From MGBC163016 sp910588905 (lineage in GTDB: Bacteria > Actinomycetota > Coriobacteriia > Coriobacteriales > Eggerthellaceae): a stretch of 64,000 nucleotides of DNA. Position 1 is the stretch's first letter. Every line of letters starts with the position of its first letter. A program made the translations under genes and the position numbers. Location: positions 94,383 to 158,382 of the forward strand of contig CAPGDO010000003.1 in NCBI GenBank assembly GCA_948616985.1, given 5' to 3'. The notes beneath the pieces are model-generated. The model was not told where the DNA came from. It ran no database searches and saw only the letters and a program-made list of their open reading frames with translations. This document shows, piece by piece, positions 7,510-15,285 of the stretch.

Positions 7510-10212
7510 CTAGACCGCCACCCTGGTTCGACAGAAGGTCAACGGGCAATAGCGACAAGCGCCCAGGCGGGGATCAGGGGCGATATCTCCCGCTTGCATC
7601 CGCGCCACATAGGGAGCGACCAGATCCTCCACACTCTGGAGGAATGCATCGAAATTCCCGTCCACGACCGAAGCCCCATTGTCGGTGAGCTTGGAAGCGT
7701 CATAGTGGAGAGCATCGAAGGAGCCCGCCACCGCCTTCTTCTCAGTCGCGGCCCTATAGGAAAGGTATATCGCCCCCACACAGGCCATATCGGCGAACCG
7801 CGGCAACCCTTTGAGCGCCTTTGCGTAGATCAGCGCCTGGATCTTGCGAGGCAGCACCGCTTCGTCTTCGCCACCTCTTCCAGCTTCGTGATCCCCAACG
7901 CTCCCCTTATAGTCCAGCACTGCATAGGCGCCATTCGGATCGACATCGACCCGGTCCACCGACCCGCGCAGAACAGCCCCCGCGTAGAACAGACTATCCT
8001 CATCGGAGAGAGCCACTTCTTCCCCCTGCACGTAGAATCCCTCAGGAAGTTGCTCCATGAACCCGAACGCCCTGAGAATGGACTGCTTGAGCTCTTCGAA
8101 GCGTGCGCTCTCTTCGGTAGTGCGAACGGGACAGCGCTCGCCCGGCGGCAGATCCGCTTGCACAGCCAGAAGCTCATCGAAGATGCGCTCCGCTACGGCT
8201 TGAACCTCTTCGACGTTCTGAGTGCTCACCTGACGGATGCCCTTCGAAGCCAGCTCGTCGAAGGTCCTCTGGAAGACCCGATGGGCAAAGCTCCCCACAG
8301 CCTGTGCATCTAGAGCCTCATCAAGGGTCTCTATCCCCACTTTGCGGGTGATGAACCATTTGTAGGGACAGTCCGCATACAGCTCGATCTGGGAAGCTGA
8401 GAGCAAGGGAGCTGCAGGGCAGCTTGCGCTCTTCGGGATGAAGGAGCCCATGGAGAGCTCTTGGAGCTGCCCTTGGACCGGCCGTTGGAAAGCGAGCACC
8501 TTTTCCGGTTCAGTGAAGGTCCGGCCGAACCCTTGGAGCACATCCCGCTCATCTATCACCTTCAAGCTGTCCTTGCAGGCCTCAGGTATGCGGAAGATAC
8601 CCTCTGGGTCCACGTCCCACTGGGCCCCCTCTGACATCTCCTCTACCAATTCTTCGAAGAGGAATGAAGGGTATTGCTGGGTTCCCGAAGAGTTGCGCTC
8701 GGGCGTGAGCAGTACGATACGCTCCCGCGCGGCTGCCAGGGCACTGGAGAAGGCGGCTCTCAGCTCCTCATGAGCGTCAGAGTCATCCTCGATGCCCAAC
8801 GCGCTCAGGAGACTTGTGGTAGCGGGCTTCGCCAAAGGCAGTGCGAAGGCATCCTTGGATGCATCGCAGAAGATGACGGCATCCGCGCATCCCGGAGCAA
8901 CGGCATCCAAGGCATCGTTGCCCCGGATCTCCACCAAGGGGCCGCCCTTGCGGACCGTGGTAGTTGCCTGGGGAACAGAGACGCGCAGACGCGTTAGCAG
9001 CTCAAGGATCTCTTCTTCAGCCCCATAGGCGGCTGCCTTCTCACAGAGCCCCTCCAGAGCGCTCAGCGCCGCCATCTCCTGCTCCCGATAGCCGAAGGGG
9101 ATCGCCTCAGCCTCTTGGATGGCTTCCCTCAAAGCAGCTGCTGCCTTCAGGCCAGGTGCCTCCACGAATGCCCAGAGCTGCTGGAATACCGGTGATTCTT
9201 GGGCCAAGAGGCCCCGAGCCACCTCCTCTTCCATGAGCGCATCCTGACGCATGCAGCTATTCAGGATCTGCGCAGCCGATGGCGTTGACCCCAACAGCGG
9301 TAGATAGGCAAGATCGGTCAGCCGGTCACGCCAATCCCCTTCCTCTCGGCGCAGGCTGAGCGTATCCATGAGAGCGCACCCCAGAAGGGTCTGGCTGAAG
9401 GGCATGGAAGCCTGACAAGCACAGGGGATGCCCACGTCCAGAAGGATGGGTGCAAGCGCACGGAAGAGATGCAAGGGGTCAGAGGAGAATACGAGGATGC
9501 GAAGGGGCTTTCCCGCAACGCCCAAGTCCTCCACGATCCCAAGGACCTCTTCGCGCAATGCCCGCACCAAAGAAGTCTCTCCCGTGGTGAAGGTGAAGCG
9601 AAGATCCACCGGGCGGGAAGGACGCTCCACTCCAGCAGGGTCTGGGATGGCAACTCCTGAGGAGGTGAGCCACTGGTGGACCGCAGGGATCTGGAAGAGC
9701 GCCTCTTCCGCTTGCACAGAGGCGGCAACGCCGCTTTCCCTCAGGATCCGGGCAGCGCTGCCTGGCTCTACGAGTCCCTGCTGCGAGAGCGCTTGAACGT
9801 AGCTTGCGAGGATATCCATGACCTCTCGCTGCTCCCTGACCAAAGCCCCTCCTTGCAGGAACGCTGGCTCAAGAGCCTGATCGAACCCAGGGAGCCCGGC
9901 ATAACGGGCGACGAAGGAGGCTAAGAGGTTCGCGGTGGCCACAGAAGAGCGCAGATGCGCTTCTGTTCGACTGGTGTATTGGGAGAGGCATTGCAGCAGC
10001 AGGAGCGTGCGCGTCTGCCCGTCCACCAAAGTGCGCCCATCGCCCTGCAGGTCCCACAGCTCCTGCAGGTACGCCAGGGGCGTTGTCACATCCTGACCGA
10101 GCACCGGGGCCACGGCTGCAGCCTGCTTCCGCAGGCTGAGCGCCCGCTGCGCATTCCTCACCAGCTTCGTCTTCTGCTGCCCCCTCAACACTCTTGAGCC
10201 TCGATCCCCCAT
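7510..10212 (-). CDS. addB: AddB-like PD-(D/E)XK nuclease with Fe-S cysteines
   Basis: The product of 900 aa is the partner of AddA. A C-terminal nuclease domain carries an Fe-S-type cysteine set: one Cys in YADCPYKWF near residue 613, and C886, C889 and C894 in CRYCPLTFC. The catalytic block is VDRVDV followed by VLDYKG near 766, as in AddB and Cas4 nucleases. The N-terminal two thirds resembles an inactivated helicase; no Walker A motif is seen. At 900 aa it is shorter than the usual ~1100-aa AddB, and the first 40 residues are basic and not family-like. The true start is therefore uncertain: an in-frame TGA lies only eight codons upstream of this ATG, so a non-ATG internal start or a 5' frameshift are the alternatives. 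It abuts addA. Confidence 0.85.
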   Translation of the reverse strand: MGDRGSRVLRGQQKTKLVRNAQRALSLRKQAAAVAPVLGQDVTTPLAYLQELWDLQGDGRTLVDGQTRTLLLLQCLSQYTSRTEAHLRSSVATANLLASFVARYAGLPGFDQALEPAFLQGGALVREQREVMDILASYVQALSQQGLVEPGSAARILRESGVAASVQAEEALFQIPAVHQWLTSSGVAIPDPAGVERPSRPVDLRFTFTTGETSLVRALREEVLGIVEDLGVAGKPLRILVFSSDPLHLFRALAPILLDVGIPCACQASMPFSQTLLGCALMDTLSLRREEGDWRDRLTDLAYLPLLGSTPSAAQILNSCMRQDALMEEEVARGLLAQESPVFQQLWAFVEAPGLKAAAALREAIQEAEAIPFGYREQEMAALSALEGLCEKAAAYGAEEEILELLTRLRVSVPQATTTVRKGGPLVEIRGNDALDAVAPGCADAVIFCDASKDAFALPLAKPATTSLLSALGIEDDSDAHEELRAAFSSALAAARERIVLLTPERNSSGTQQYPSFLFEELVEEMSEGAQWDVDPEGIFRIPEACKDSLKVIDERDVLQGFGRTFTEPEKVLAFQRPVQGQLQELSMGSFIPKSASCPAAPLLSASQIELYADCPYKWFITRKVGIETLDEALDAQAVGSFAHRVFQRTFDELASKGIRQVSTQNVEEVQAVAERIFDELLAVQADLPPGERCPVRTTEESARFEELKQSILRAFGFMEQLPEGFYVQGEEVALSDEDSLFYAGAVLRGSVDRVDVDPNGAYAVLDYKGSVGDHEAGRGGEDEAVLPRKIQALIYAKALKGLPRFADMACVGAIYLSYRAATEKKAVAGSFDALHYDASKLTDNGASVVDGNFDAFLQSVEDLVAPYVARMQAGDIAPDPRLGACRYCPLTFCRTRVAV

Positions 10213-10277
10213 CCGCCTCGTCTTGGAAAGCGTTCATTTTACAACGCATCGACCTGGCAGAACAGGACCCGTTGACC

Positions 10278-10303
10278 GCTTCCCGGTGACCTCATCGGGA
10301 AGC
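10278..10303. promoter_or_regulatory. hairpin upstream of tenA
   Basis: The arms GCTTCCCG (10278-10285) and CGGGAAGC (10296-10303) pair perfectly around a 10-nt loop. It lies between the divergent addB and tenA starts, 67 nt before the tenA ATG, so it would be in the tenA leader. No U tract follows. Its role is unknown. Confidence 0.4.
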
Positions 10304-10370
10304 GCATCGCGCTCGGAGCCTGCTGAGGTACCATCTCCCGAACGGATATGACACTCTCCGAAGGAGCCCT

Positions 10371-11075
10371 ATGAAGCCGAGCGATCGTTTCTACCAACTG
10401 GCCATGCCTCTGTGGCAGAGCTATTTCGACCATCCCTTCGTCAAGGGGATCGGAGATGGGACCCTCAAGCGGGAGAAGTTCCGCTACTACATGATCCAAG
10501 ACCATAAGTACCTGATGCAGTATGCGAAGGTCTTCGCGCTGGGCCTCATCAAGGCCACCGACGAGGACGATATGCGGATGTTCGCTGAGCTCATCACGGC
10601 TACCCTCGATACGGAGAACGCCGTCCATCAAGCCTACTTGAGGGAATCAGGTGTCACGGAAGAGGTCATTCGCGAAACGCCCATGGCCCTCAACAACAAG
10701 TCATACACGGACTACATGATAGCCCAGGCGACCAAGGGTGGCCTGCCGGAGATAGCCGTGGCCGTCCTGGCGTGCTCTTGGAGCTACAAGGTGATCGGCG
10801 ATCACCTGACCTCTGACCCTGACAGGGACAAGAGCTCATTCTACGAACGCTGGATAGGCATGTATTCCTCTGAGGAGTACCGCTCAGCCAACGATGCCAT
10901 GATCGCTTTCGTGGATCGCTCTTGCGAGGGCCTTACTGAAGAGCATCTGGCGCGCTTAGATGAGATCCTCCTGGATTGCAGCTCCTACGAATACCAATTC
11001 TGGGACATGGCCTGGTCATTAGGGGAAACCTACACGCCCATCCCTTCGGTTGCTCAGAGCACCGAAGCGCTCTGA
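10371..11075 (+). CDS. tenA: TenA-family thiaminase II / aminopyrimidine aminohydrolase
   Basis: The product of 234 aa has the all-helical TenA fold. C135 in AVLACSWSY aligns by position with the catalytic Cys of Bacillus TenA. D44 (MIQDHKYL) and E207 (YEYQFW) match the other active-site acids. TenA enzymes hydrolyse aminopyrimidine breakdown products of thiamine to HMP for salvage. An AAGGAG-type site precedes the ATG. No thiamine gene is adjacent and no convincing TPP riboswitch was found upstream, so the specific substrate is inferred from the family only. A duplicated 16-bp repeat and a hairpin follow the stop codon. Confidence 0.92.
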   Translation: MKPSDRFYQLAMPLWQSYFDHPFVKGIGDGTLKREKFRYYMIQDHKYLMQYAKVFALGLIKATDEDDMRMFAELITATLDTENAVHQAYLRESGVTEEVIRETPMALNNKSYTDYMIAQATKGGLPEIAVAVLACSWSYKVIGDHLTSDPDRDKSSFYERWIGMYSSEEYRSANDAMIAFVDRSCEGLTEEHLARLDEILLDCSSYEYQFWDMAWSLGETYTPIPSVAQSTEAL

Positions 11076-11107
11076 GCGAAAGGGCCTGCACGCGAAAGGG
11101 CCTGCAC
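11076..11107. repeat. 16-bp tandem duplication
   Basis: GCGAAAGGGCCTGCAC occurs twice in exact tandem (11076-11091 and 11092-11107) directly after the tenA stop codon and before a terminator-like hairpin. Confidence 0.9.
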
Positions 11108-11112
11108 GCTAA

Positions 11113-11143
11113 AGAGGGCGCATCCTGTGCAGACGCACCCTCT
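11113..11143. terminator. terminator-like hairpin, copy 1 of a repeated 33-bp element
   Basis: The arm AGAGGGCGC (11113-11121) pairs with GCACCCTCT (11135-11143), with one C-A mismatch that becomes a G-U pair on the minus strand, where it is followed by TTTAGC. It sits between the convergent tenA and amidohydrolase genes. The same stem and nearly the same loop recur at 16774-16804. Confidence 0.65.
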
Positions 11144-11159
11144 CAGCCGATCGATCGCG

Positions 11160-12830
11160 CTATCGCTCGTATACGACAGCGCCACCTAAGATGGTCTTCG
11201 CTACGGTAGTGGTGCGATAGTCCTCCACGTCACCGATGATGAAGTCGTTATCGAACAGGCACATATCGGCGAAGTTGCCCACCTCAACGGAGCCCATCTT
11301 GTCGTCGTCATGACTGAAGAACGCGGCGTTCTTCGTGTACATGATGAGGGCCTGGATGGGCGTGACCTTGGACTCGTCACCCTTGGAGAGGGTATTGCCG
11401 GTCGTCTCGTCCAGGCGCGTGATGGCGTAGTACATGCCGAGCATCGGGTCAGGGGTGACCACCGGGCTGTCGGAGCTGCCGCCGGCGAGAATACCCTCGC
11501 GGAACATGAGGCCCGGCGACTGGAAGCGCTCGGCCTGCTCGGGCCAGAACAGCGGCTCCTCGCCCATCTGGGCGACGATGGTCGGCTGCAGGCACACGCC
11601 CACACCCAGTTCGCGCATGATGGGCCACTGGTCCTCGTAGGGTAGCTGGTAGTGGATGAGGTAGTGGCGCAGCTCCTTGACCGGGCGGATCTTATTGGCC
11701 TCCTGGAAGGCGTGGAGCGCGCGGTCCTCACTGGCGTCGCCGATGGTGTGGATGCCGAACTGCCAGCCCAGCTCCGTGGCCTTGCATACCAGGGCGTCGA
11801 TCTCCTCCTGACTGTAGATGGTGTCGCCGTAGAAGCCGGGACGCTGGCGGTACTCACGACGGCTCATGGCGGCGGTGAAAGCGGCAGTGATGCCGTCAAG
11901 CGTGACCTTGCAGCCGTTGAGCTTGAGCATCTCGTCGCCGAAGCCGGTGACGCAGTCCATCTCGTCCAGGCGGCGCAAGTTGTCCTCGAAGGAGCCGAAC
12001 TGCGGGTCCAGGTAGAACATGAGGTTGGCGCGGTAGCTCAGTCGCTTCTGGCGGTGCGCCTCGTTGTACATATGCATCTGCTTGTAGTTGAGGTTGGCGT
12101 CGATGACGCTCGTGATGCCGAAGGCGTTGAGCTTTCGGCCGATGAGTTCGATGGACTCGAGGTGCTGTTCGTCGGTGAGGGCGGGCTTGGTCTTGAGCAT
12201 GGGCTGTAGCGCGCCGTTCTCCCAGAGCAGGCCGTTGAGCTCGCCATCCTCGTAGTGGCCGATCTCGGCGCCCTCGGGCTGCGGGGTGTCCTTGGTGTAG
12301 CCGCAGGCCTCAAGGGCGAGCGAGTTGGCGGCAATGGTGTGCACGGTCATATGCAGCAGGAACACAGGGTTGTTCGGCGCCACGGCGTCAAGGTCGCGGC
12401 GGGTGATGAGCTCCTGGCTGTCCTCCCAGATGAGCTCGTTCCAGCCGTCGCCCTCGATCCACTCGCCGGGCTTGGCCTGGGCGGCCTTCTCAGCCACAGC
12501 GTCCAGGATGGCCTGGCGGCTCTTGACGCCCATGAAGTCCAGGTTCAACAGGTTCTCGCCGCTCCACTTCGCATGCATGTGGCACTCGACGAAGCCGGGC
12601 GTGAGGATCTGGCCCGTCGCATCGATGACCTTGGTGTGCTTGCCGATGAAGGGCTCAACGTCGGCAGCCGTGCCCACGGCGATGATCTTGCCGTCCTTGG
12701 CGGCCACGCCGCCGTCCTCGATGATAGGGAAGTCGGTCTTACCGGCCTTGACCTCGTCGCAGGTGATGGCGACAGTGTAGATCTTCGGATGCTGGATGAC
12801 CAGATCGGCTTCGGGATACCATGTGCTCAT
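11160..12830 (-). CDS. YtcJ-like metal-dependent amidohydrolase
   Basis: The product of 556 aa belongs to the amidohydrolase_3/YtcJ family: a beta-sandwich start (ADLVIQHPKIYTV), the metal-binding HMH in GFVECHMHAKW after the first strand of the barrel, and a late FGIHTIGDASEDRAL block typical of YtcJ. The substrate is unknown; the family hydrolyses cyclic amides, formamides and similar bonds. The ATG at 12830 is preferred over the one at 12920 because GAAGGAG lies 8 nt upstream and the extra 30 residues are not family-like. No signal peptide is apparent. Third codon positions look more uniformly G/C than in neighbouring genes, which may indicate a different origin. It is divergent from an uncharacterised membrane protein. 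Confidence 0.88.
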   Translation of the reverse strand: MSTWYPEADLVIQHPKIYTVAITCDEVKAGKTDFPIIEDGGVAAKDGKIIAVGTAADVEPFIGKHTKVIDATGQILTPGFVECHMHAKWSGENLLNLDFMGVKSRQAILDAVAEKAAQAKPGEWIEGDGWNELIWEDSQELITRRDLDAVAPNNPVFLLHMTVHTIAANSLALEACGYTKDTPQPEGAEIGHYEDGELNGLLWENGALQPMLKTKPALTDEQHLESIELIGRKLNAFGITSVIDANLNYKQMHMYNEAHRQKRLSYRANLMFYLDPQFGSFEDNLRRLDEMDCVTGFGDEMLKLNGCKVTLDGITAAFTAAMSRREYRQRPGFYGDTIYSQEEIDALVCKATELGWQFGIHTIGDASEDRALHAFQEANKIRPVKELRHYLIHYQLPYEDQWPIMRELGVGVCLQPTIVAQMGEEPLFWPEQAERFQSPGLMFREGILAGGSSDSPVVTPDPMLGMYYAITRLDETTGNTLSKGDESKVTPIQALIMYTKNAAFFSHDDDKMGSVEVGNFADMCLFDNDFIIGDVEDYRTTTVAKTILGGAVVYER

Positions 12831-13205
12831 AAGCGCTCTCCTTCTCTGTTCTCTGGATAGTCCCGCAGAGGAGAGCGAAGGGCTTCCGGCTGGCGCGGCA
12901 AATACCAAGGCTGCGCTCATCGGCGGCCCAAGACGGCATCTCGTATCATCCCGACACCTATGGTATCCACCTGAGGTCAGAACCGGAATCAGTCAAAAGG
13001 ATGACATCGAACCGATAATCATCTCTTCGACCGATATCGGTTCTTGGAGAACATGGGTTACGATCCTATGGTCCAGAACCTTCCTCAGAAAATGCCCTTT
13101 AACTGCCACGGAGAGCATTCCCTGTGCGCATTCTCGTATCCCTTGAACGACAGAGGGATCGAACAAAGGCTGCTTTCACCAACAACGAAGAGAGAAGGTA
13201 CTCTC
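12831..13205. promoter_or_regulatory. divergent intergenic region with palindromic operator candidate
   Basis: These 375 bp separate the amidohydrolase and membrane-protein starts. I see no gene here. The notable structure is the inverted repeat GAACCGATA (13009-13017) / TATCGGTTC (13035-13043). Its right arm lies inside a perfect 12-bp palindrome ACCGATATCGGT (13030-13041). It is a plausible binding site for one of the two nearby LuxR-type regulators, but that link is an inference. Confidence 0.5.
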
Positions 13206-14441
13206 ATGAAGAACTCATTCCTTGATGAGGATATGGACGAGCAGGTATATGCACCCGAGGACCGATCATCCGACCGGGCCGTATCCCGTCTTGAGATCTT
13301 ACCGGCATTCATCGGGACGGTCGTCTTCGCTATCGCGTTGTACCTGCTCATGACTGCTGTGCAACCGATGCTCATGAGCAACGATCTCATCTATGGCTTC
13401 AGCACCATGATGGCCGGGTGTATGGAGGGGGGCCCTCTGTACTATGTCGCCTGGTTCTTCGCTGACCTGACCGAAGGCTCGTTCATCGCCGCCTTACCTG
13501 CCTCCATCGGCATGATCATCATGGGCTTTGTAGCGGCAGCGTTAGAGCGACGCAAGTCACCCTGGGCTGGTACGGGCGTGGCGGGCAATGGGAAGATTTT
13601 CACCGTCATGTTCGTGACCACATGCCTCTCGCTCATCCTCGGACAGGTGCTCTACGATTGGATGTTCACTAGTGGCTGGATCCCCACCTTCGCCACAGTC
13701 CTTACCGTACAGGTATTCGTCATCTTCTATGGCCCAGAGCTGAAGAAGGTGGCTACATCGCTCATCGTAGGCACCGTTGTCACCTGCCCCGTGTGCTTTG
13801 CGTTGCTCTACGGCATCATCTCGCCATTGGGTTTGCCGCTCTTCATTGCCGTGTCCATCGGTGTCGCCATCATCGTGCCAGCATGTTCGCTGCTCTTCCG
13901 CCTGATGCCCTGGATGACCATCCCTGCTCCTACAGAAGGGCCGAACCCCACCGATCAGCCCAAGAGCCGCTTCTTCGTGAGCCAAGTGCTTGGCGATATC
14001 GGGCAATTGACCATCTGGGGCAGCACGTGGGCTACGGTGGGTATGTACGTAGGCGGCATCATCTCCTGGGTGATGAACCCGCTATCCCCTGCCTATGGAT
14101 CGGGCAACTTTCCACTGCTCATCATGGTCCAGCTGATCACAGGCGCCCTTGCCATCCTCATTTGGTATCCCAAGTGGAAGAGGAGTGGCATGGCTTTCAC
14201 TTTTGCTGGTATCGTATTCGCGTCAGCCATCGTGAGCACCTATCCTCCAAGCTGGACCATCGTCATCCCAACCATACTCATCGGTGCCGTAGTGTTCGCA
14301 CCCCTGGTAGAATGGGTATTCAAGGTGTTTCGCTTCAAGGGAAGCTACCACCCCATATGCTTGATCCAACTATCCATCTTCACCGTGTGCATCGCATGGT
14401 CATTCGTCGTCATGTACGGCGTGATGCCACTCCTGGGATGA
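13206..14441 (+). CDS. uncharacterised multipass membrane protein
   Basis: The product of 411 aa has a ~35-residue acidic cytoplasmic N terminus followed by about ten hydrophobic segments spaced to the C terminus. A short polar loop with proline-rich text (TIPAPTEGPNPTDQPKS) lies in the middle, near residue 230. I do not recognise the family. The layout suggests a transporter or a membrane component rather than an enzyme. The start at 13206 is chosen because GAGAAGG lies 8 nt upstream; the longer frame from 13044 has no ribosome site. It is divergent from the amidohydrolase and convergent with a short LuxR gene, so import or export of the amidohydrolase substrate is one possibility. Confidence 0.7.
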   Translation: MKNSFLDEDMDEQVYAPEDRSSDRAVSRLEILPAFIGTVVFAIALYLLMTAVQPMLMSNDLIYGFSTMMAGCMEGGPLYYVAWFFADLTEGSFIAALPASIGMIIMGFVAAALERRKSPWAGTGVAGNGKIFTVMFVTTCLSLILGQVLYDWMFTSGWIPTFATVLTVQVFVIFYGPELKKVATSLIVGTVVTCPVCFALLYGIISPLGLPLFIAVSIGVAIIVPACSLLFRLMPWMTIPAPTEGPNPTDQPKSRFFVSQVLGDIGQLTIWGSTWATVGMYVGGIISWVMNPLSPAYGSGNFPLLIMVQLITGALAILIWYPKWKRSGMAFTFAGIVFASAIVSTYPPSWTIVIPTILIGAVVFAPLVEWVFKVFRFKGSYHPICLIQLSIFTVCIAWSFVVMYGVMPLLG

Positions 14442-14470
14442 TAGCGATATAGATACAACAGTGTTCATCG

Positions 14471-14506
14471 AACCCCAGGGCGCCACATCCGAGGCATCCT
14501 GGGGTT
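14471..14506. terminator. bidirectional terminator-like hairpin
   Basis: AACCCCAGG (14471-14479) pairs with CCTGGGGTT (14498-14506). After the right arm the plus strand reads GTTG; on the minus strand CGATG follows the stem. It sits between the convergent membrane-protein and LuxR genes. Confidence 0.65.
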
Positions 14507-14512
14507 GTTGAT

Positions 14513-14890
14513 CTACGCTGCCCCATGCATGAGGGCAGCAAGGGCAGTCCGATTCGAAACGCCAACCTTGGCATAGATGTTCTGAAGGTGCGTTTTGACC
14601 GTGGACCGGCTGATGTATAACCGGCGCGCCATCTGGTCATTAGTGAGCCCTTCGGCGGCAAGAGCTACCACATCACGCTCTCGGGCGGTAAGCACATTGA
14701 AGATAGAGGGTGGCTCACCCTCTAAGGGCTTTTCGGCGGGTACGCTGATCTCAGGCAGCGAGACAACGTGGATGCTGAAGGCACAGGCATTGGTGGGGTC
14801 ATCCTCGACCTGCAGTTGGAAGCGCTGTCCTTGGGCATTGGCGAAGCGGAGACACCGGTCGGCTCCGTGGGTGATGGCTTGAGCGGTCAT
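14513..14890 (-). CDS. short LuxR-type helix-turn-helix regulator
   Basis: The product of 125 aa is essentially a DNA-binding protein. Residues about 60-120 are a GerE/LuxR domain (LTAREREVV-like LTARERDVVALAAEG, then ARRLYISRSTVKTHLQNIYAKV). The N-terminal ~55 residues are too short for a receiver domain and do not match a known sensor. The start at 14890 is used because GAGGGGGAGGG lies about 11 nt upstream; a longer frame begins at 14944. It is divergent from a 12-TM LuxR protein, a common pairing in Eggerthellaceae. Its targets are probably the neighbouring genes. Confidence 0.85.
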   Translation of the reverse strand: MTAQAITHGADRCLRFANAQGQRFQLQVEDDPTNACAFSIHVVSLPEISVPAEKPLEGEPPSIFNVLTARERDVVALAAEGLTNDQMARRLYISRSTVKTHLQNIYAKVGVSNRTALAALMHGAA

Positions 14891-15285
14891 GGCGATGTTA
14901 CCCTCCCCCTCGCGGTAGCTGCTTCCCCTCCAGAGAAGATCCAAAGGGGAAGCGGTGGGATGATTCGCAGCCGTCGCTCTTCTTGCGAGATTGCGATAGG
15001 TCTGACGCGTCTGACCCTCAGCTCCTTCCCTCTACATATGACCCTTCCTCAGATAACGGGCCGGATGCGCGTGCTGGCTGTATCATGAGCCCCTCGCTTC
15101 CGTCGCACAATCCTACGCATGAGTTTAATTATGAGACGACGGGCATCTAACCCCAAAGGGATTAGATCCTTCCATGGATGTTTCGCTACACTGAGACATG
15201 CCGCAAGAGGACCATGAAGCCGATGGGGGGTCGACTATATGAGTCCATCCGCTTCGCTTGCTCGGTCAGCAGCAAGGTGATCACG
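14891..15285. promoter_or_regulatory. intergenic region between divergent LuxR genes
   Basis: The 395 bp contain no gene that I can support. An imperfect hairpin ATCTAACCC (15145-15153) / GGGATTAGAT (15158-15167, one bulged A) lies about 120 bp before the 12-TM LuxR start and could be an operator or leader structure. Promoters for both regulators must lie here. Confidence 0.4.

Noticed and set aside
7210..8313. Plus-strand open frame of 367 aa across the addA-addB junction
   Set aside because: Runs antisense through conserved nuclease and helicase coding sequence; no independent signal.
10304..10370. Possible TPP riboswitch upstream of tenA
   Set aside because: CTGAGG and CGAACGGATATG recall pieces of the THI box, but the CCTGATC core and the GCGNAGGGA end are missing and the helices cannot be formed convincingly.
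11201..11857. 218-aa minus-strand frame inside the amidohydrolase gene
   Set aside because: Composed almost only of Ser, Arg, Thr, Ala and Pro, the usual shadow of a GC-rich gene in another frame.
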